Below are positions 20,901 to 30,899 of a stretch of 64,000 nucleotides of DNA, piece after piece (the stretch's first letter is position 1; every line of letters starts with the position of its first letter). The stretch covers positions 1,984,001 through 2,048,000 of the forward strand of contig NC_090770.1 of the NCBI RefSeq assembly GCF_001761485.1, read 5' to 3'. The position numbers and the translations under genes were made by a program. Source of the stretch: Yarrowia lipolytica (taxonomy: Eukaryota; Ascomycota; Dipodascomycetes; Dipodascales). The notes under the pieces were generated by a model. That model saw only the letters and a list, made by a program, of their open reading frames with translations, was not told where the DNA came from and did no database searches.

Positions 20901-22520
20901 GCACAAGTCTGCACGTACGTGGCCATGTGGTCCCACAGCCAGGGCGAGTCCTCAGGCTTCTTACCGTATCGAAGCTTGACGCAATCGCCCCAAATGATCA
21001 CCTGTCGAAGCAAATAGGCCTTCGACTTGTTGGAAGCGAAGTCAACTAGAGGGTTGGCTCCCCACATCCATCCATTGTTGGCCAGATGCAGCTTCTTGCC
21101 GTCCTTGGAGGTGATTCGGGTGTAGTAAGTCTCCACCAGAGGGGACTTCTTAGACACCTCCTGGCCATGCTGAGGTCCATTCTCGTCCAGTCGAGTGTAC
21201 GAAACTCGGTTCTTCACCTGGTCCAGAATGGTGACCTGGTCGGCGTTGTACTCCTTGTAGAAGGGGTCGTTAACTTCATCAAGCACCTTCTTGACCTCAG
21301 ACTTGACCATATCGGCAGGGAAGGCCTTGGCATCAGTGCTCTCCAGCTTGGAAAGATAGGTGGCAATGATTCCAGCGGCCTTGGCCGCATCAACCTTCTT
21401 ACCAAATCGAGCGCCAAGAATATGGGCGTTCTCAACAGCCTCCTCCGTCACGTACTTGGCAACTCCCTTGAGATCATGGGCCCAATCGGGAAGGTTGTCA
21501 ATGTACGAAAGAGAGGACCAGGCTGCAGCAATGGCGTCCACATTCTTAGAAACATCCAGAACGTAAAACTGCCACAGATCAAGGCCAGAGACGGTGTCCT
21601 TGAAATTACTCATAATCTCATCCAGGTGTCCAGGGTCTCGAACAAGTCCGACTCCATCGGAAAACTCGATAATGGCGTCGTCGAGAACAATGGCAGACTC
21701 CATGTGGGGAGCGGTCTCGACATTATAGCAGGCCTCGGGATGCTCTTCCAGCCAGGTAGTGTTGTTCGCAGTATGATTGAGCACAATATCAATCATGGCA
21801 AGCATGTCGTACTTCTTCTCCATCTTGTCGACAAGCTCGGCCACGTCGGAATCGCCGTTGGGGAAGATTTCCTTGTCAAACTCTAGCTGGTCAAAGATGG
21901 AGTAGGGCGAGTTGGACTCTCCTCGGGTCTGAAGAGGAGTAAAGTGGATCATGTTGTATCCGGTGTCCTTGATGAACTGCAGCTTGCTGTCCCAGGTCTT
22001 GTAGGGGCCCATCCACTTGGAGATGATGGAGATCAGAGTAAGGGCCGAGAAGGGCACGGGCTCGCCATTGAGCGTGTAGCCAGAAGACACGTTAAAGTAG
22101 TACTCCTCTGTCTTGCCGGTGGAGTGAGACTCTTCGGAGGCGTTGAAAAAGTCCTTTCGGGGGGTCTCAAATTCAGCGTAGAACGAGTAGGCTCCGGGGG
22201 CGTAGATAGGGATGTCAACGTAGCACTCCTTTTCGAAGGAAGAGGAGATTCTGTGTTAGTGGGTACTCAATTGGGATGATAGGGTCGTTCACTGGGTAGG
22301 TTTGTACTCACTCAAAAGCCTGGTACTTGGTTCGGTCAAAATCGTCGCCCTTCTTGGGCACGTTGGTCAGGATCTTGCCATTTCGAGAAATGTCACTGAC
22401 CGAAGACACCACCAGACGCAGGTGGTAGCTCGGGTTGGGAACCGGCAGCGAGATCAAAGATCCCTTGCCCAGAGGCCGGGGTTTGCCGTCGTTGTTCAAG
22501 GGCAAGACGTAGTATGACAT
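17975..22520 (-). CDS. GDB1: Glycogen debranching enzyme, two exons
   Basis: Exons are 22312-22520 and 17975-22250; the 61-bp intron has GTGAGT and CACTAACACAG. The product has 1494 residues (yeast Gdb1 has 1536). It is a bifunctional cytosolic enzyme: a 4-alpha-glucanotransferase moves maltotriose units, then an amylo-1,6-glucosidase removes the branch glucose. The N-terminal GH13 part shows MIDIVLNHTANNT, GVRVDNCHSTPLP (holding the nucleophile Asp), VVAELFTGSEEED (Glu) and DCTHDNNPP. The C-terminal GH133 part shows DSGRNPRYNARDATWFF, CGTWMDKMG and GTPRDGSAIEIAGL. ATG 22518-22520 (MSYYVLPLNN) is the first in frame and matches the family start. The frame stays open, without ATG, a further 128 codons upstream (see findings). 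Confidence 0.95.
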
Positions 22521-24918
22521 TTCAGGAGAAGATGTCTTGTCGGTCTTGGTTGCAGTAGTGGTGGTCTTGGACACGGGTTTCTGAGCTGCCGACTTGGTCG
22601 ATTTGGTGATCTGGCTGGGCTTATGAACAGAGGAGCTCTTAGGTTTCGTAAGTGCCTCGTTGCTGTCGGCTCTGGGTGAGTTAAGCGTGTTTCTAGTGGC
22701 AGCAGTAGGTCTGTTCGGACTGGGTTCCCTCAACAGTGGTGTCGTCTCTTCTGAGTTTCCTTGGTCCTGCTTGATGCCGAATATCCAGCAAAAAATCCTC
22801 CACGGGTACGTTAGAATGCTGAGCAACGACAGTGTGGGCGGTGGCGACTCGTCTTCGGGGGTCGGTGGGGAGTCAAGAGAAAAGACTGGGCGCCGTAGAT
22901 AATCTCAAAATGCCACCCAAGGTTGGTAGCAATCATCCCATAGCCACTGCATGAACTTTAAGCTACAATTGTTGTCCTGGAGATGGGCTAAACGAGTCTA
23001 ACAAACGGCTGTAGTAAGTGGCAAGAGCACACGACCGTCCGATGAATCTAGCGGAGCAAAATCCGACACAAGTACACCCATTTCAGATTCTCCCGCCCTC
23101 TTTGGATTCCCTCCACATTGTCTCGCGCTCGTATCTATGCGCTTGCATTTGGGATGTCCAACACGCCAACACGGAAAAGTTTCCTGGGCCAAAGTGGCTA
23201 TTCTTGTAGCTAATGTCTGAGTCTGGTAAAACGCTGCGTGTCTGCGTATCGACTCTTTTGGAGCGTGTCTCACTCGGCCTCTCAGTTGGGTAATTGCACG
23301 GTGTCTTTGTCAATCTGTCTGTGTATGAAAAGTGCGAGGGCAGCAGCGTGTCTATGGGTTCTTGTCTACATGGTCCATTGTCCACTGGATACGGCACACT
23401 CACACTCTCTCCACACACTTAGTTGCTTCTTGCATTAGCCAAAGACTCACTTAATCTCTGCGGCAGGCTATAGCAAGGCAAGGTGTCCACATGGTGGGAC
23501 GATTGCGTGCATTAGCGACCGGTGGTTACTGCTACTTGTGTGTACGTTCCGGGGACAGAAGGAATTCGGCAGGATAAAAGCTGCGTCCGACAGGCACCTG
23601 AGTAGTTTATTCCTGATAAGCGGGAATTAGAGGAGGAGAAGAGGGAATTTATAACGAGAAATAGAGGGTAAATGGACCATCTAACAAGTTGGATTCAATT
23701 CCTCATGATTTGATATACTCCCATACCGCTCGCTGGCCCTCACTTTTCGATATTAGTCCATTTGTATGACATATGCCCCCTCAGTTCTCCACCATCCCGG
23801 AAAAACTCACTCCCGAGTAACCTTCAATTTTTGGTTCCCAATCAGGCCGATTGGCGCTTGTTCTGTTTTCTGCGCAGGAGAATAGCAATGAAGCGCTGTG
23901 GTTGCTGATACACGCTGGGGAGACGTTTGGGCGGCCAACGGCCTGGCGTGTTGTCTACGTGAGGCTTTTAGAACCGAGACAATTGAAATCCAAACACATA
24001 TACGTCGGCAAACACTATAAAATAGCGCGCTAGTGTCTCGTTTTTCAAGCCCCCAAAATCATGCGACTCCGTCTCTTCCTTGTCGCTTCTTTCGGGAGCA
24101 GCTTAACTCCGTTAAGTCCTAATTGTAGAGAATGAAAGGATGATAATGTGTCGTGTGCAGATGAGACGCGGAGGTAGATAAGTCACGTGAATGGGTCACC
24201 AGTGGTGTTTATGGTGGCACACTCACATTATCACCGACGGTTCAGTACGTGGTACGGTGCTGTATGTACTGTTCTTGGTGAACTGTAGAATCCTCAGTGT
24301 GCTTTTTTATACTGTAATAACATAATACTGTTTTGTTAGAGTTACTTATGTTGGGTTAGAGTGATTAGTAGAAGCAGCTGTCGGGTTTGGTTGATGTCGC
24401 TTGTTGAGATTACACAACTGAATGTATTATGGTATTATAAAAATAAAAATGCGGGCAAGTGTTTGGTCGTTTGGACCATTATGGTGGAAGAATGTATTTC
24501 CAGATAGTTGCATATTTGTATTCGCATTTCATTCTTCAGATCTTCTTATCTCAGCGTAAAATACATATGAAGAGTTTCTGCCTTGTCAATGCTGTTTTGA
24601 GCCCTATTGTAGTATATTTATCACAACATGGCCAACTATAAAGTAATAAGTAGTTGGGTCAATAGTTGCGTTGATACAGCAACCCCCAAGCATATCTAAA
24701 GGCACTCCAATTTAGTAATAACGCGCTCAATTGCATTTCAACCTCCAGTCACCTACAATTAAAGGACCCCACGTTGTCCCACCACCCTCCATATTCCCAC
24801 AGAGCACCCTCTCATTTCTCCGACGATAACCCGAGGGTTAAAGTTGCATTGCATGATTCCCCACAGTTCTTCTCCTATGATTTGGATCACATCCCGTTAA
24901 GACTCAGTCATCACAGTC
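22521..24918. other. Long divergent intergenic region between GDB1 and HTD2
   Basis: This 2.4 kb begins with the ATG-less open frame (22521-22904) contiguous with GDB1. A TCACGTGA octamer lies at 24183-24190. The rest holds only short frames with no family resemblance and no tRNA-like box. Such length may reflect complex control of glycogen breakdown, but that is a guess. Confidence 0.5.
24183..24190. promoter_or_regulatory. TCACGTGA E-box palindrome
   Basis: One perfect Cbf1-type octamer sits between the divergent GDB1 and HTD2-like genes, 729 bp from the nearer start. Its function is inferred only from the motif. Confidence 0.3.
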
Positions 24919-25860
24919 ATGCTACGACAGTTCATCCGTTCTTACTCTACAGCGTCATCAAGCACAGCCAGCTCAATTGCAGCGCTCAAGGCTCGGGCTC
25001 CTTGGAGAAAGCTCGATTATGTCTCTCCCACCCAATCTCAGATGCTCAAGACTTCCATCAGTCATCTATTCCAGCAGCCCGAAAAGCAGTTTCAGGTGGG
25101 TGATGCCGTGCCTCCGGGCTTCCACATGGCCTACTTCAACCCCTGCGACCCTGAACCCACCCTCGCATCCGACGGGTACTCTGAACAACAGGCTCCAGGC
25201 GAACCATATGTCAACCGCATGTGGCTGGGAGGCTCTGTGGAGTTCCACAAGGGACGGCAGCTGTCCATGGGTGAACAGTCCACATGTTCCGAATCTCTGG
25301 TTCAGGTGAGAGAGCCCGGATCAAGCACATCAGGTGATAAGCTGCTGGTTACGATCCAGAGAGATCTCAGAAACGATTCTGCTCCGGCCGAAGAGCCTGC
25401 TGTCACTGAGAAACGAACTCTCATTTATATGAAGGCCGAAACGGGTCAGAAACGAGGTGCTACCTTTGAAAAGATAATCTCCCCTCCGGATAGAGCTACC
25501 CACTCTGTGTCCTTTGTTCCCTCTTCAACACTGCTGTTCCGGTACTCAGCGCTGACCTTCAATGGACACAAGATTCATTATGACCCCGATTATGCTCGAG
25601 AAGTGGAGTCTTTGCCTGCTGTCATCGTGCATGGACCTCTTACCGTGACTCTCATGCTGACCTGGATGAACGGCGTCATTCAGAAGGATCTGCCCGGCAA
25701 GCGTATTGCTGCTTTTGAGTACAAGAACGTGCTCCCCCTGTTCTGCAACAATGAGCTGACGTTGCGATGCAAGCCTCTCATGAACTCGGACGGATACAAG
25801 GTCTGGATCGAGAACCACCACCAAAGTCTCTGCATGAATGGTACTGTAAAGGTGGAGTAG
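24919..25860 (+). CDS. HTD2: HTD2-like mitochondrial 3-hydroxyacyl-thioester dehydratase (hot-dog fold)
   Basis: A 313-residue protein resembling yeast Htd2, which dehydrates 3-hydroxyacyl-ACP in mitochondrial type II fatty acid synthesis, the route to lipoate. The N-terminus (MLRQFIRSYSTASSSTASS) is an amphipathic Arg/Ser-rich presequence without acidic residues. A first degenerate hot-dog half covers about residues 60-190. The second half holds FRYSALTFNGHKIHYDPDYA and VIVHGPLTVTLML, the hydratase signature with its catalytic-type His and the later HGP motif. The last ~50 residues finish the hot-dog sheet. Single exon; ATG is first in frame. A related fungal mesaconyl-CoA hydratase-like role is possible, but the presequence favours Htd2. 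Confidence 0.85.
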   Translation: MLRQFIRSYSTASSSTASSIAALKARAPWRKLDYVSPTQSQMLKTSISHLFQQPEKQFQVGDAVPPGFHMAYFNPCDPEPTLASDGYSEQQAPGEPYVNRMWLGGSVEFHKGRQLSMGEQSTCSESLVQVREPGSSTSGDKLLVTIQRDLRNDSAPAEEPAVTEKRTLIYMKAETGQKRGATFEKIISPPDRATHSVSFVPSSTLLFRYSALTFNGHKIHYDPDYAREVESLPAVIVHGPLTVTLMLTWMNGVIQKDLPGKRIAAFEYKNVLPLFCNNELTLRCKPLMNSDGYKVWIENHHQSLCMNGTVKVE

Positions 25861-27293
25861 GAGGGACTCGGTACGACGAGACGACACACCATAGCTAACT
25901 GATTGTATTCTGAGTACACTATGAGAGGTGTAGTATACACCTCATGACTCTGATTAAGCAGATCATGGAAGGTGCTTCTACGGCGAGTCAATAACACGAT
26001 ATGTCCGGGCATTCAATGACGTTTGAGCGTGTAACGAGAATATCCAACCAACAGAATGTACAGTACATACTTTTAATGCATCCGAGTCTCTCTTGTTTGC
26101 TCATTTATTGTCTCCTTCAGTTCGTCGGATTTCCGAATGGCTTGTTTGCCACCAGCTGGACTCTGACCTGAGGCCAACAGGTCGCCCGTATTATGTTCAA
26201 TACGTTTAATCTCCCTTATCTGTGGTACCGAACCAATAGACAGTCGGAGTGTTGGTACCAGTCGTCCCAAGGGAGTTTCAAAGAAACAAAATGGCCCCAC
26301 CTGGTCCCGAAGGCACTCAAGATCAGTGTCAGTTTTGATGCTGTAGAACAAGAAAATAGAATGACGACTACTTGTAGTATCATTTGTCAATAGTTCAATA
26401 CGTTACAGTTACGTAGTCGTTATAATGCTTGTAGTTCAACTGCAGTATGTACATACTGTACTTTTTTTTCTGCATATACAACTACAAGTAGTATACTTCA
26501 CCAGATTGGGTTGTATCTAGCTTCGAGAAGAACGGTGCAACTGAACTCTTTAAAGAGAGCTATACACTGCAAGTAGACTATGTACATACACAGGAACTGT
26601 ACGTACAGTGTACAATGCTCAGACTGTGGCTGTACTTGCCCTATCATCTCAGCTACAGCATAATACTTCTCGTACAGTATACAATAATTACGCCACCACT
26701 ATCAACAGAGGCCTTGCTTCCAATCTCCGATATCATTCCGCCTTCAAATGGCAGGAAGTATGGGGCTCAGCAACGGCACTACGAGCCTCAACAAATAGGC
26801 TTCCAATATGACATCTCCTGAGGCCACATTTGAGGACAAATGGCATATGAATTCGGGCCAGACAAAGGTGGGGTACTCATACATGAGTCCCATCTCTTCT
26901 GATTAGGTGAGAGTGATGTACGAGTACGGTTATCGTACATATTTCACTTCATCTTGGATATAACAGTTGAGACTAAACACTTCAAGGCTACATCTAATTC
27001 TACGGTTGTATAGTTAAGCGAGTATTTCGAATAGTTTATCCCAAGTTTGTTTAAATGTAGAGCGCCACGATATGTAGATATACAGTAGCCTCTCACTTAC
27101 AGGATCGTCCTGGACGACTCGGCACGTTCACCATTTCATTCGCCTGCATAACTCATGTCATGTGCGGAGATAACGCACGTGAGGCGTCGGTGTGCCCCAA
27201 AAATACCATACCTCCATAAGTTATAAATGCGTCCATTTATTGCAAGTAGTAGCTGCGGCCACCCCTGTGTCACTAATATACCACCCTTCCGCC
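25861..27293. other. Tandem intergenic region rich in GTAC-containing palindromes
   Basis: This 1.4 kb stretch has many short motifs of the GTACATAC, CTACAAGTAG, TGTACGTACAG kind, with the densest part at 26425-26615. Two overlapping 67-codon frames at 26608-26821 have poor codon use. I call no gene. Confidence 0.55.
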
Positions 27294-27893
27294 ATGTCTT
27301 TTCGGCTAAAATGCTTGAAACGGCGCATGTCGCAGATCCAGCCGCTCATCCAGGTGCTGGCCCATCTCCACAACATCAACTATTCGGCAGACTCCCTAGA
27401 CCCAGAGTTGTGGGACAAGTTATACTCGTTGCCCATTGCCATGAATTCGAGTATTCAGAGCGAGATGTTCGAGGAGTGTGACTACGAGCCCTCGCAGAAC
27501 TTTCTCAACCAGATGCCCATCATCTTGCCCCGAGAAGCCTTGGACAATCTCATGAAGTCTGAGTGTGTGGCAGATTTCTTTGTCACTCTCATCAGATATG
27601 TGTATCCCCACATTGGCCCACTACTGTGTCACTTTTCCAACATGGAGACCGATGTTGAGAAAGTCCGCATGATGCGCGTCTTCTTCCAAAAAGACAACTG
27701 GGCCGACGTCGCCGACTTCATGAACAACTTCTACTATGGCGCTCTGGTAGTTGCATTGTCTCCAACTAACTTCAGATCTCATCGTTTCGAAACGTGGTTT
27801 GCAGAGACATATTTGCTGGAACTACTCACACCCATCTGCAACTATCTTCGGGTCCAATATGGCAAACCACAACGTCGGCTTAATCAGTACTAG
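27294..27893 (+). CDS. Unrecognised 199-residue protein
   Basis: A single-exon frame starting at ATG 27294 (MSFRLKCLKRRMSQ). Codons upstream in the same frame start only with GTG at 27192, so the shorter start is used. I do not recognise the family. The N-terminal 15 residues are strongly basic with a Cys. The rest looks mostly helical with many Leu, Phe and Tyr (DFFVTLIRYVYPHIGPLLCHF; FMNNFYYGALVVAL), but no helix is long or hydrophobic enough to be a clear membrane span. It ends RRLNQY. It may be lineage-specific. Confidence 0.7.
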   Translation: MSFRLKCLKRRMSQIQPLIQVLAHLHNINYSADSLDPELWDKLYSLPIAMNSSIQSEMFEECDYEPSQNFLNQMPIILPREALDNLMKSECVADFFVTLIRYVYPHIGPLLCHFSNMETDVEKVRMMRVFFQKDNWADVADFMNNFYYGALVVALSPTNFRSHRFETWFAETYLLELLTPICNYLRVQYGKPQRRLNQY

Positions 27894-28078
27894 TCGAACA
27901 CGAGTACTTGCTGTACAGTAAGATGCAGCCCACACCCTTTAACCTCTTCCAACTAGAGCTATTTATATATTTATTTGCATTCCTTCATACCCGTTTGTCG
28001 TCCTGTAGTATCAATAGTATTAGTATGTATTTCCTTTTATAACCCATGCAATCAGCCTCTCCGTGTTTAGTTGTCAGC

Positions 28079-28861
28079 CTAGTACAACATAACTTTGGCG
28101 TCAGATTCGTCCAGAACTCGCTTGATAGCAGGAATGGTCTCTTCCAGATCCCAAACAGAGTTCTTCTTGGAGTCCAAATAGGTGCTCTCCACAACAATGG
28201 CTTTGATATCCTTGGGAGTCAGCACCTTGCTGTCCAGCAATCTCAACAGACGGCCAGGGGTAGCAACACCCACAGATGCCTGGGTCTTCTCGACGGCAAT
28301 AGTGTCATTTTTGATAGTGTTCTTCTTGATGAACTTGATGCTGCCGGCCTTGAGAGGCTTGAGGTTTCGGTGCACGTCACACACCCGAATGGCGGAGATG
28401 GACAGCACAATGGTCCACTTGTCACATGCATTCTTCTCCAGAAATCGGGCCAGCTTGTCATCGACTCGAGGAGTTCGCCATGAGGCCGTCTCCTTGATTT
28501 GCTTCTCGCTGATGGTCAGCTCGTTGATCTCAATGTTGGAAAGATCGGGGTTCTTGGCTCGCACCTTGGCGGCAATGAAGTCCGCAATCATGGCGGAATC
28601 TTTGAGGGCAAGTTCGACCTTGGCCTGGCTGTAGTTTTCGGCCTTCTCCTTCTTCTTCTCGACCGCGGACTCGTTCTTGGTCTTCTTCTTCTTCTTCTGG
28701 GGCTTGTCTCCGTTGGACTCGGGCAGAACTCGCTTCTTGGTTTTGACAATCTCCTCCTCCTCGTCCTCAAGAGGAGCCAGATCCGCAGCCTCCGTGTCCG
28801 AGTGTGTGTCAAAGGTGTATGCAAGGCCGTCGTCTAGTTCATCCGAAGCTGTGAATGCCAT
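28079..28861 (-). CDS. CMS1: CMS1-like ribosome-biogenesis protein
   Basis: A 260-residue protein of the Cms1 family (yeast YLR003C product, linked to 90S pre-ribosomes and small-subunit maturation). The N-terminal third is acidic then Lys-rich (EDEEEEIVKTKKR, KKKKKTKNES), a likely nucleolar targeting segment. The C-terminal two thirds resemble a helicase-like domain that has lost its ATP motif. They contain the family hallmarks WTIVLSISAIRVCDVHRNLKPL and ASVGVATPGRLLRLLDS, the latter a relic of the DEAD-box TPGR motif. There is no Walker A and no DEAD box, so it should not be an active helicase. It is divergent to the CENP-T gene, starts 317 bp apart. Confidence 0.85.
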   Translation of the reverse strand: MAFTASDELDDGLAYTFDTHSDTEAADLAPLEDEEEEIVKTKKRVLPESNGDKPQKKKKKTKNESAVEKKKEKAENYSQAKVELALKDSAMIADFIAAKVRAKNPDLSNIEINELTISEKQIKETASWRTPRVDDKLARFLEKNACDKWTIVLSISAIRVCDVHRNLKPLKAGSIKFIKKNTIKNDTIAVEKTQASVGVATPGRLLRLLDSKVLTPKDIKAIVVESTYLDSKKNSVWDLEETIPAIKRVLDESDAKVMLY

Positions 28862-29178
28862 TTTTCTGTGCGGTTGATAGTGCGTGATGGAGTCTTCAAT
28901 CTTTTTTGACTGGTTGCATCACACAGGCACTATTTCAAAATAGAGTTGCGCGTTCGAGGAAGTTCAATCATAATCTGTTGTGGGTCCGGCACTGGTTCCA
29001 CTCGTGTGTGAAAATAGTAAAAAAGAACTTCATCGGGTGGTCACCATACCGATATATCGATTAGAAACCTATGTTTTTTGACAGTCCGCCACTTTCCTCC
29101 TTATTGCTTAGTCATCAGATAAAGTTCCATCAGTCTAACCACTGCGAGACGCGATGTTGTGATCTTTATTCTCAGGAT
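28862..29178. other. Divergent CMS1/CENP-T promoter
   Basis: This is a 317-bp bidirectional promoter. It contains an ATG at 29071 in frame with CENP-T that would add 36 residues (see that gene). It has no other feature. Confidence 0.5.
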
Positions 29179-30663
29179 ATGGACCAACCTGTGAAAACAC
29201 CGTTAAGACGAGGCTCGTCTCCGTCGGGACCGAATAGCTCGGTCAAGCGACAAAGACTTAACCATGAAACGCCCAACAAAACGCCAAACCGACTACCGAA
29301 CACGCCCAACCAGATGATGGTGGCGGCGACTCCGCGAACCAACCGCGTGAAACAACGACTGGCACAAGCAGCAGCCACTCCTCGACGTGTCCGAGAAGAC
29401 ACCGGTCGACAAATGACACCCCGTGATATCCTCAGAGCTCTATCACGCGTGATGGTGCGTGAGAAACAGGCCATAGATGAGGAGGATCGGATAGCTGGCT
29501 CAGGGAGTAAGGAACGAGAGACTGAAGAGTCACAAGATGCTTCGCCGACTTCTGCCCGATCTCGACTATCCGGCCGACTGTCGGAACGGCTTTCAGGTCG
29601 TCTTTCAGACGCCACAGGCATGATGGGACAACTCAGTATGGGTTCTCCTACACCTGATGGAGCTGTGGGAGTAGGAGATGTGTCCATGATGTCTGCTCGT
29701 TCTGTGGAGTTGCACAGACGGGTCAGTGTCATGTCTCGACTGTCTAATGCGACGCGTATCAGTGACATCTTCCACACTACCAATGGTGCTGAAGAGGAGG
29801 TGGATGGTGGCCAGACGCCAATATCCCTGACGCCATTCAAGCAAGGCGAGATGCTTCCCGAGATGGATCTGGAGTTTGGAGAAGAGATTGGTAATGATAT
29901 GGCTGCAAGCAGCGACGAGGACTTTGGAGGAGCAGTCATGGACTACGATGGACCAGAAGATGAGGGGGGAGAAGAGAATAATGAACCTGTTTCTGATGCT
30001 GAGGCTCCGTTCTCACCACCACCAGAGGGTTTTGTTTCGGATGACGTGGTTGGTGATGTAGTGGACGAGGTTGTCGATGAAGAGATGGCACTCAGTCAGC
30101 CAGTCGAGACCATGCCAGATGTCAATATCGAACTCGACTCGCCTGAAGAAGATCCTGTGCCACAAGACGATCCCATTCTGTTTTCTGACGAAGAAGTGCC
30201 TACCCAACCTACAAAGAAGCCTGCTGCCCGCAGACCAAGGAGGAAACGTGCTACAGCAGACCTGCCCCCTTCTATCCTCCCTCGTCCCTTCTTGAAATCA
30301 TTGGTGGCCTCTATCACCGGAGACAATGTGGATAAGAGCGTCATTGAAGAGCTAGTCACCTCCTCAGAAATGTTCTTCGACCAGGCCGCAGATGACCTAG
30401 CAGCTTATACAGACCATTGCAAGAGGAAGACAGTGGAACCAAAAGATGTGACACAATTGATGAGACGACAGAGGCTCATTAACAACTCTTCTGATGTGCT
30501 CCCTCTAGCCCAGAGACATCTTCCGGCCGAATTGATAGCAGAGCTTTCAGATGTCTTCACTATCAGAGCTCCTAAACGAAAATCGAAGAAGACCAAGGAG
30601 GCCGAGGAGGAAGAAGAGGTTGAAGAAGAAACAATCGGAGAGATCACCGAGGACCACATATAA
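29179..30663 (+). CDS. CNN1: Inner-kinetochore protein CENP-T (Cnn1 family) with C-terminal histone fold
   Basis: A 494-residue protein. CENP-T pairs with CENP-W through a histone fold on centromeric chromatin and recruits the Ndc80 and Mis12 complexes through its disordered N-terminus. Here the histone fold lies at about residues 370-465. It reads ILPRPFLKSLVASITG, FFDQAADDLAAY, then CKRKTVEPKDVTQLMRRQR and QRHLPAELIAEL, the CENP-T extension after the fold. The N-terminal 120 residues are basic with several TP sites (KTPLRR, ETPNKTPNR, ATPRTNR, MTPRDILRALSR), candidate CDK sites. The middle is strongly acidic and the tail is Lys then Glu-rich. ATG 29071 would give 530 residues, but the added part is unlike the family; ATG 29179 is preferred. 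Confidence 0.9.
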   Translation: MDQPVKTPLRRGSSPSGPNSSVKRQRLNHETPNKTPNRLPNTPNQMMVAATPRTNRVKQRLAQAAATPRRVREDTGRQMTPRDILRALSRVMVREKQAIDEEDRIAGSGSKERETEESQDASPTSARSRLSGRLSERLSGRLSDATGMMGQLSMGSPTPDGAVGVGDVSMMSARSVELHRRVSVMSRLSNATRISDIFHTTNGAEEEVDGGQTPISLTPFKQGEMLPEMDLEFGEEIGNDMAASSDEDFGGAVMDYDGPEDEGGEENNEPVSDAEAPFSPPPEGFVSDDVVGDVVDEVVDEEMALSQPVETMPDVNIELDSPEEDPVPQDDPILFSDEEVPTQPTKKPAARRPRRKRATADLPPSILPRPFLKSLVASITGDNVDKSVIEELVTSSEMFFDQAADDLAAYTDHCKRKTVEPKDVTQLMRRQRLINNSSDVLPLAQRHLPAELIAELSDVFTIRAPKRKSKKTKEAEEEEEVEEETIGEITEDHI

Positions 30664-30899
30664 CTATTTATTACTCAATGTATTTATTATAGACTTGTTT
30701 GTCGTTTGCCAAACTGAAATCACAACTCACCATCGGCGCCGTGGGTCGGGGTATCTCTACACTCTAGAAAAAAATTCAAACAACTGCTTAGTCAGCGCGT
30801 TCGAAAAGTGCAGTTAGGTCTATGTGAGCTGTTGATGATAAATTTTGGCGCCCTTTTCCCGGTATCTGCCAAGTTTCAGTCACATTTCCGTTTCCACTC

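Noticed and set aside
23083-23418. 111-codon minus-strand frame upstream of GDB1
   Set aside because: No domain and poor codon use; there is no branch site that would make it an upstream GDB1 exon.
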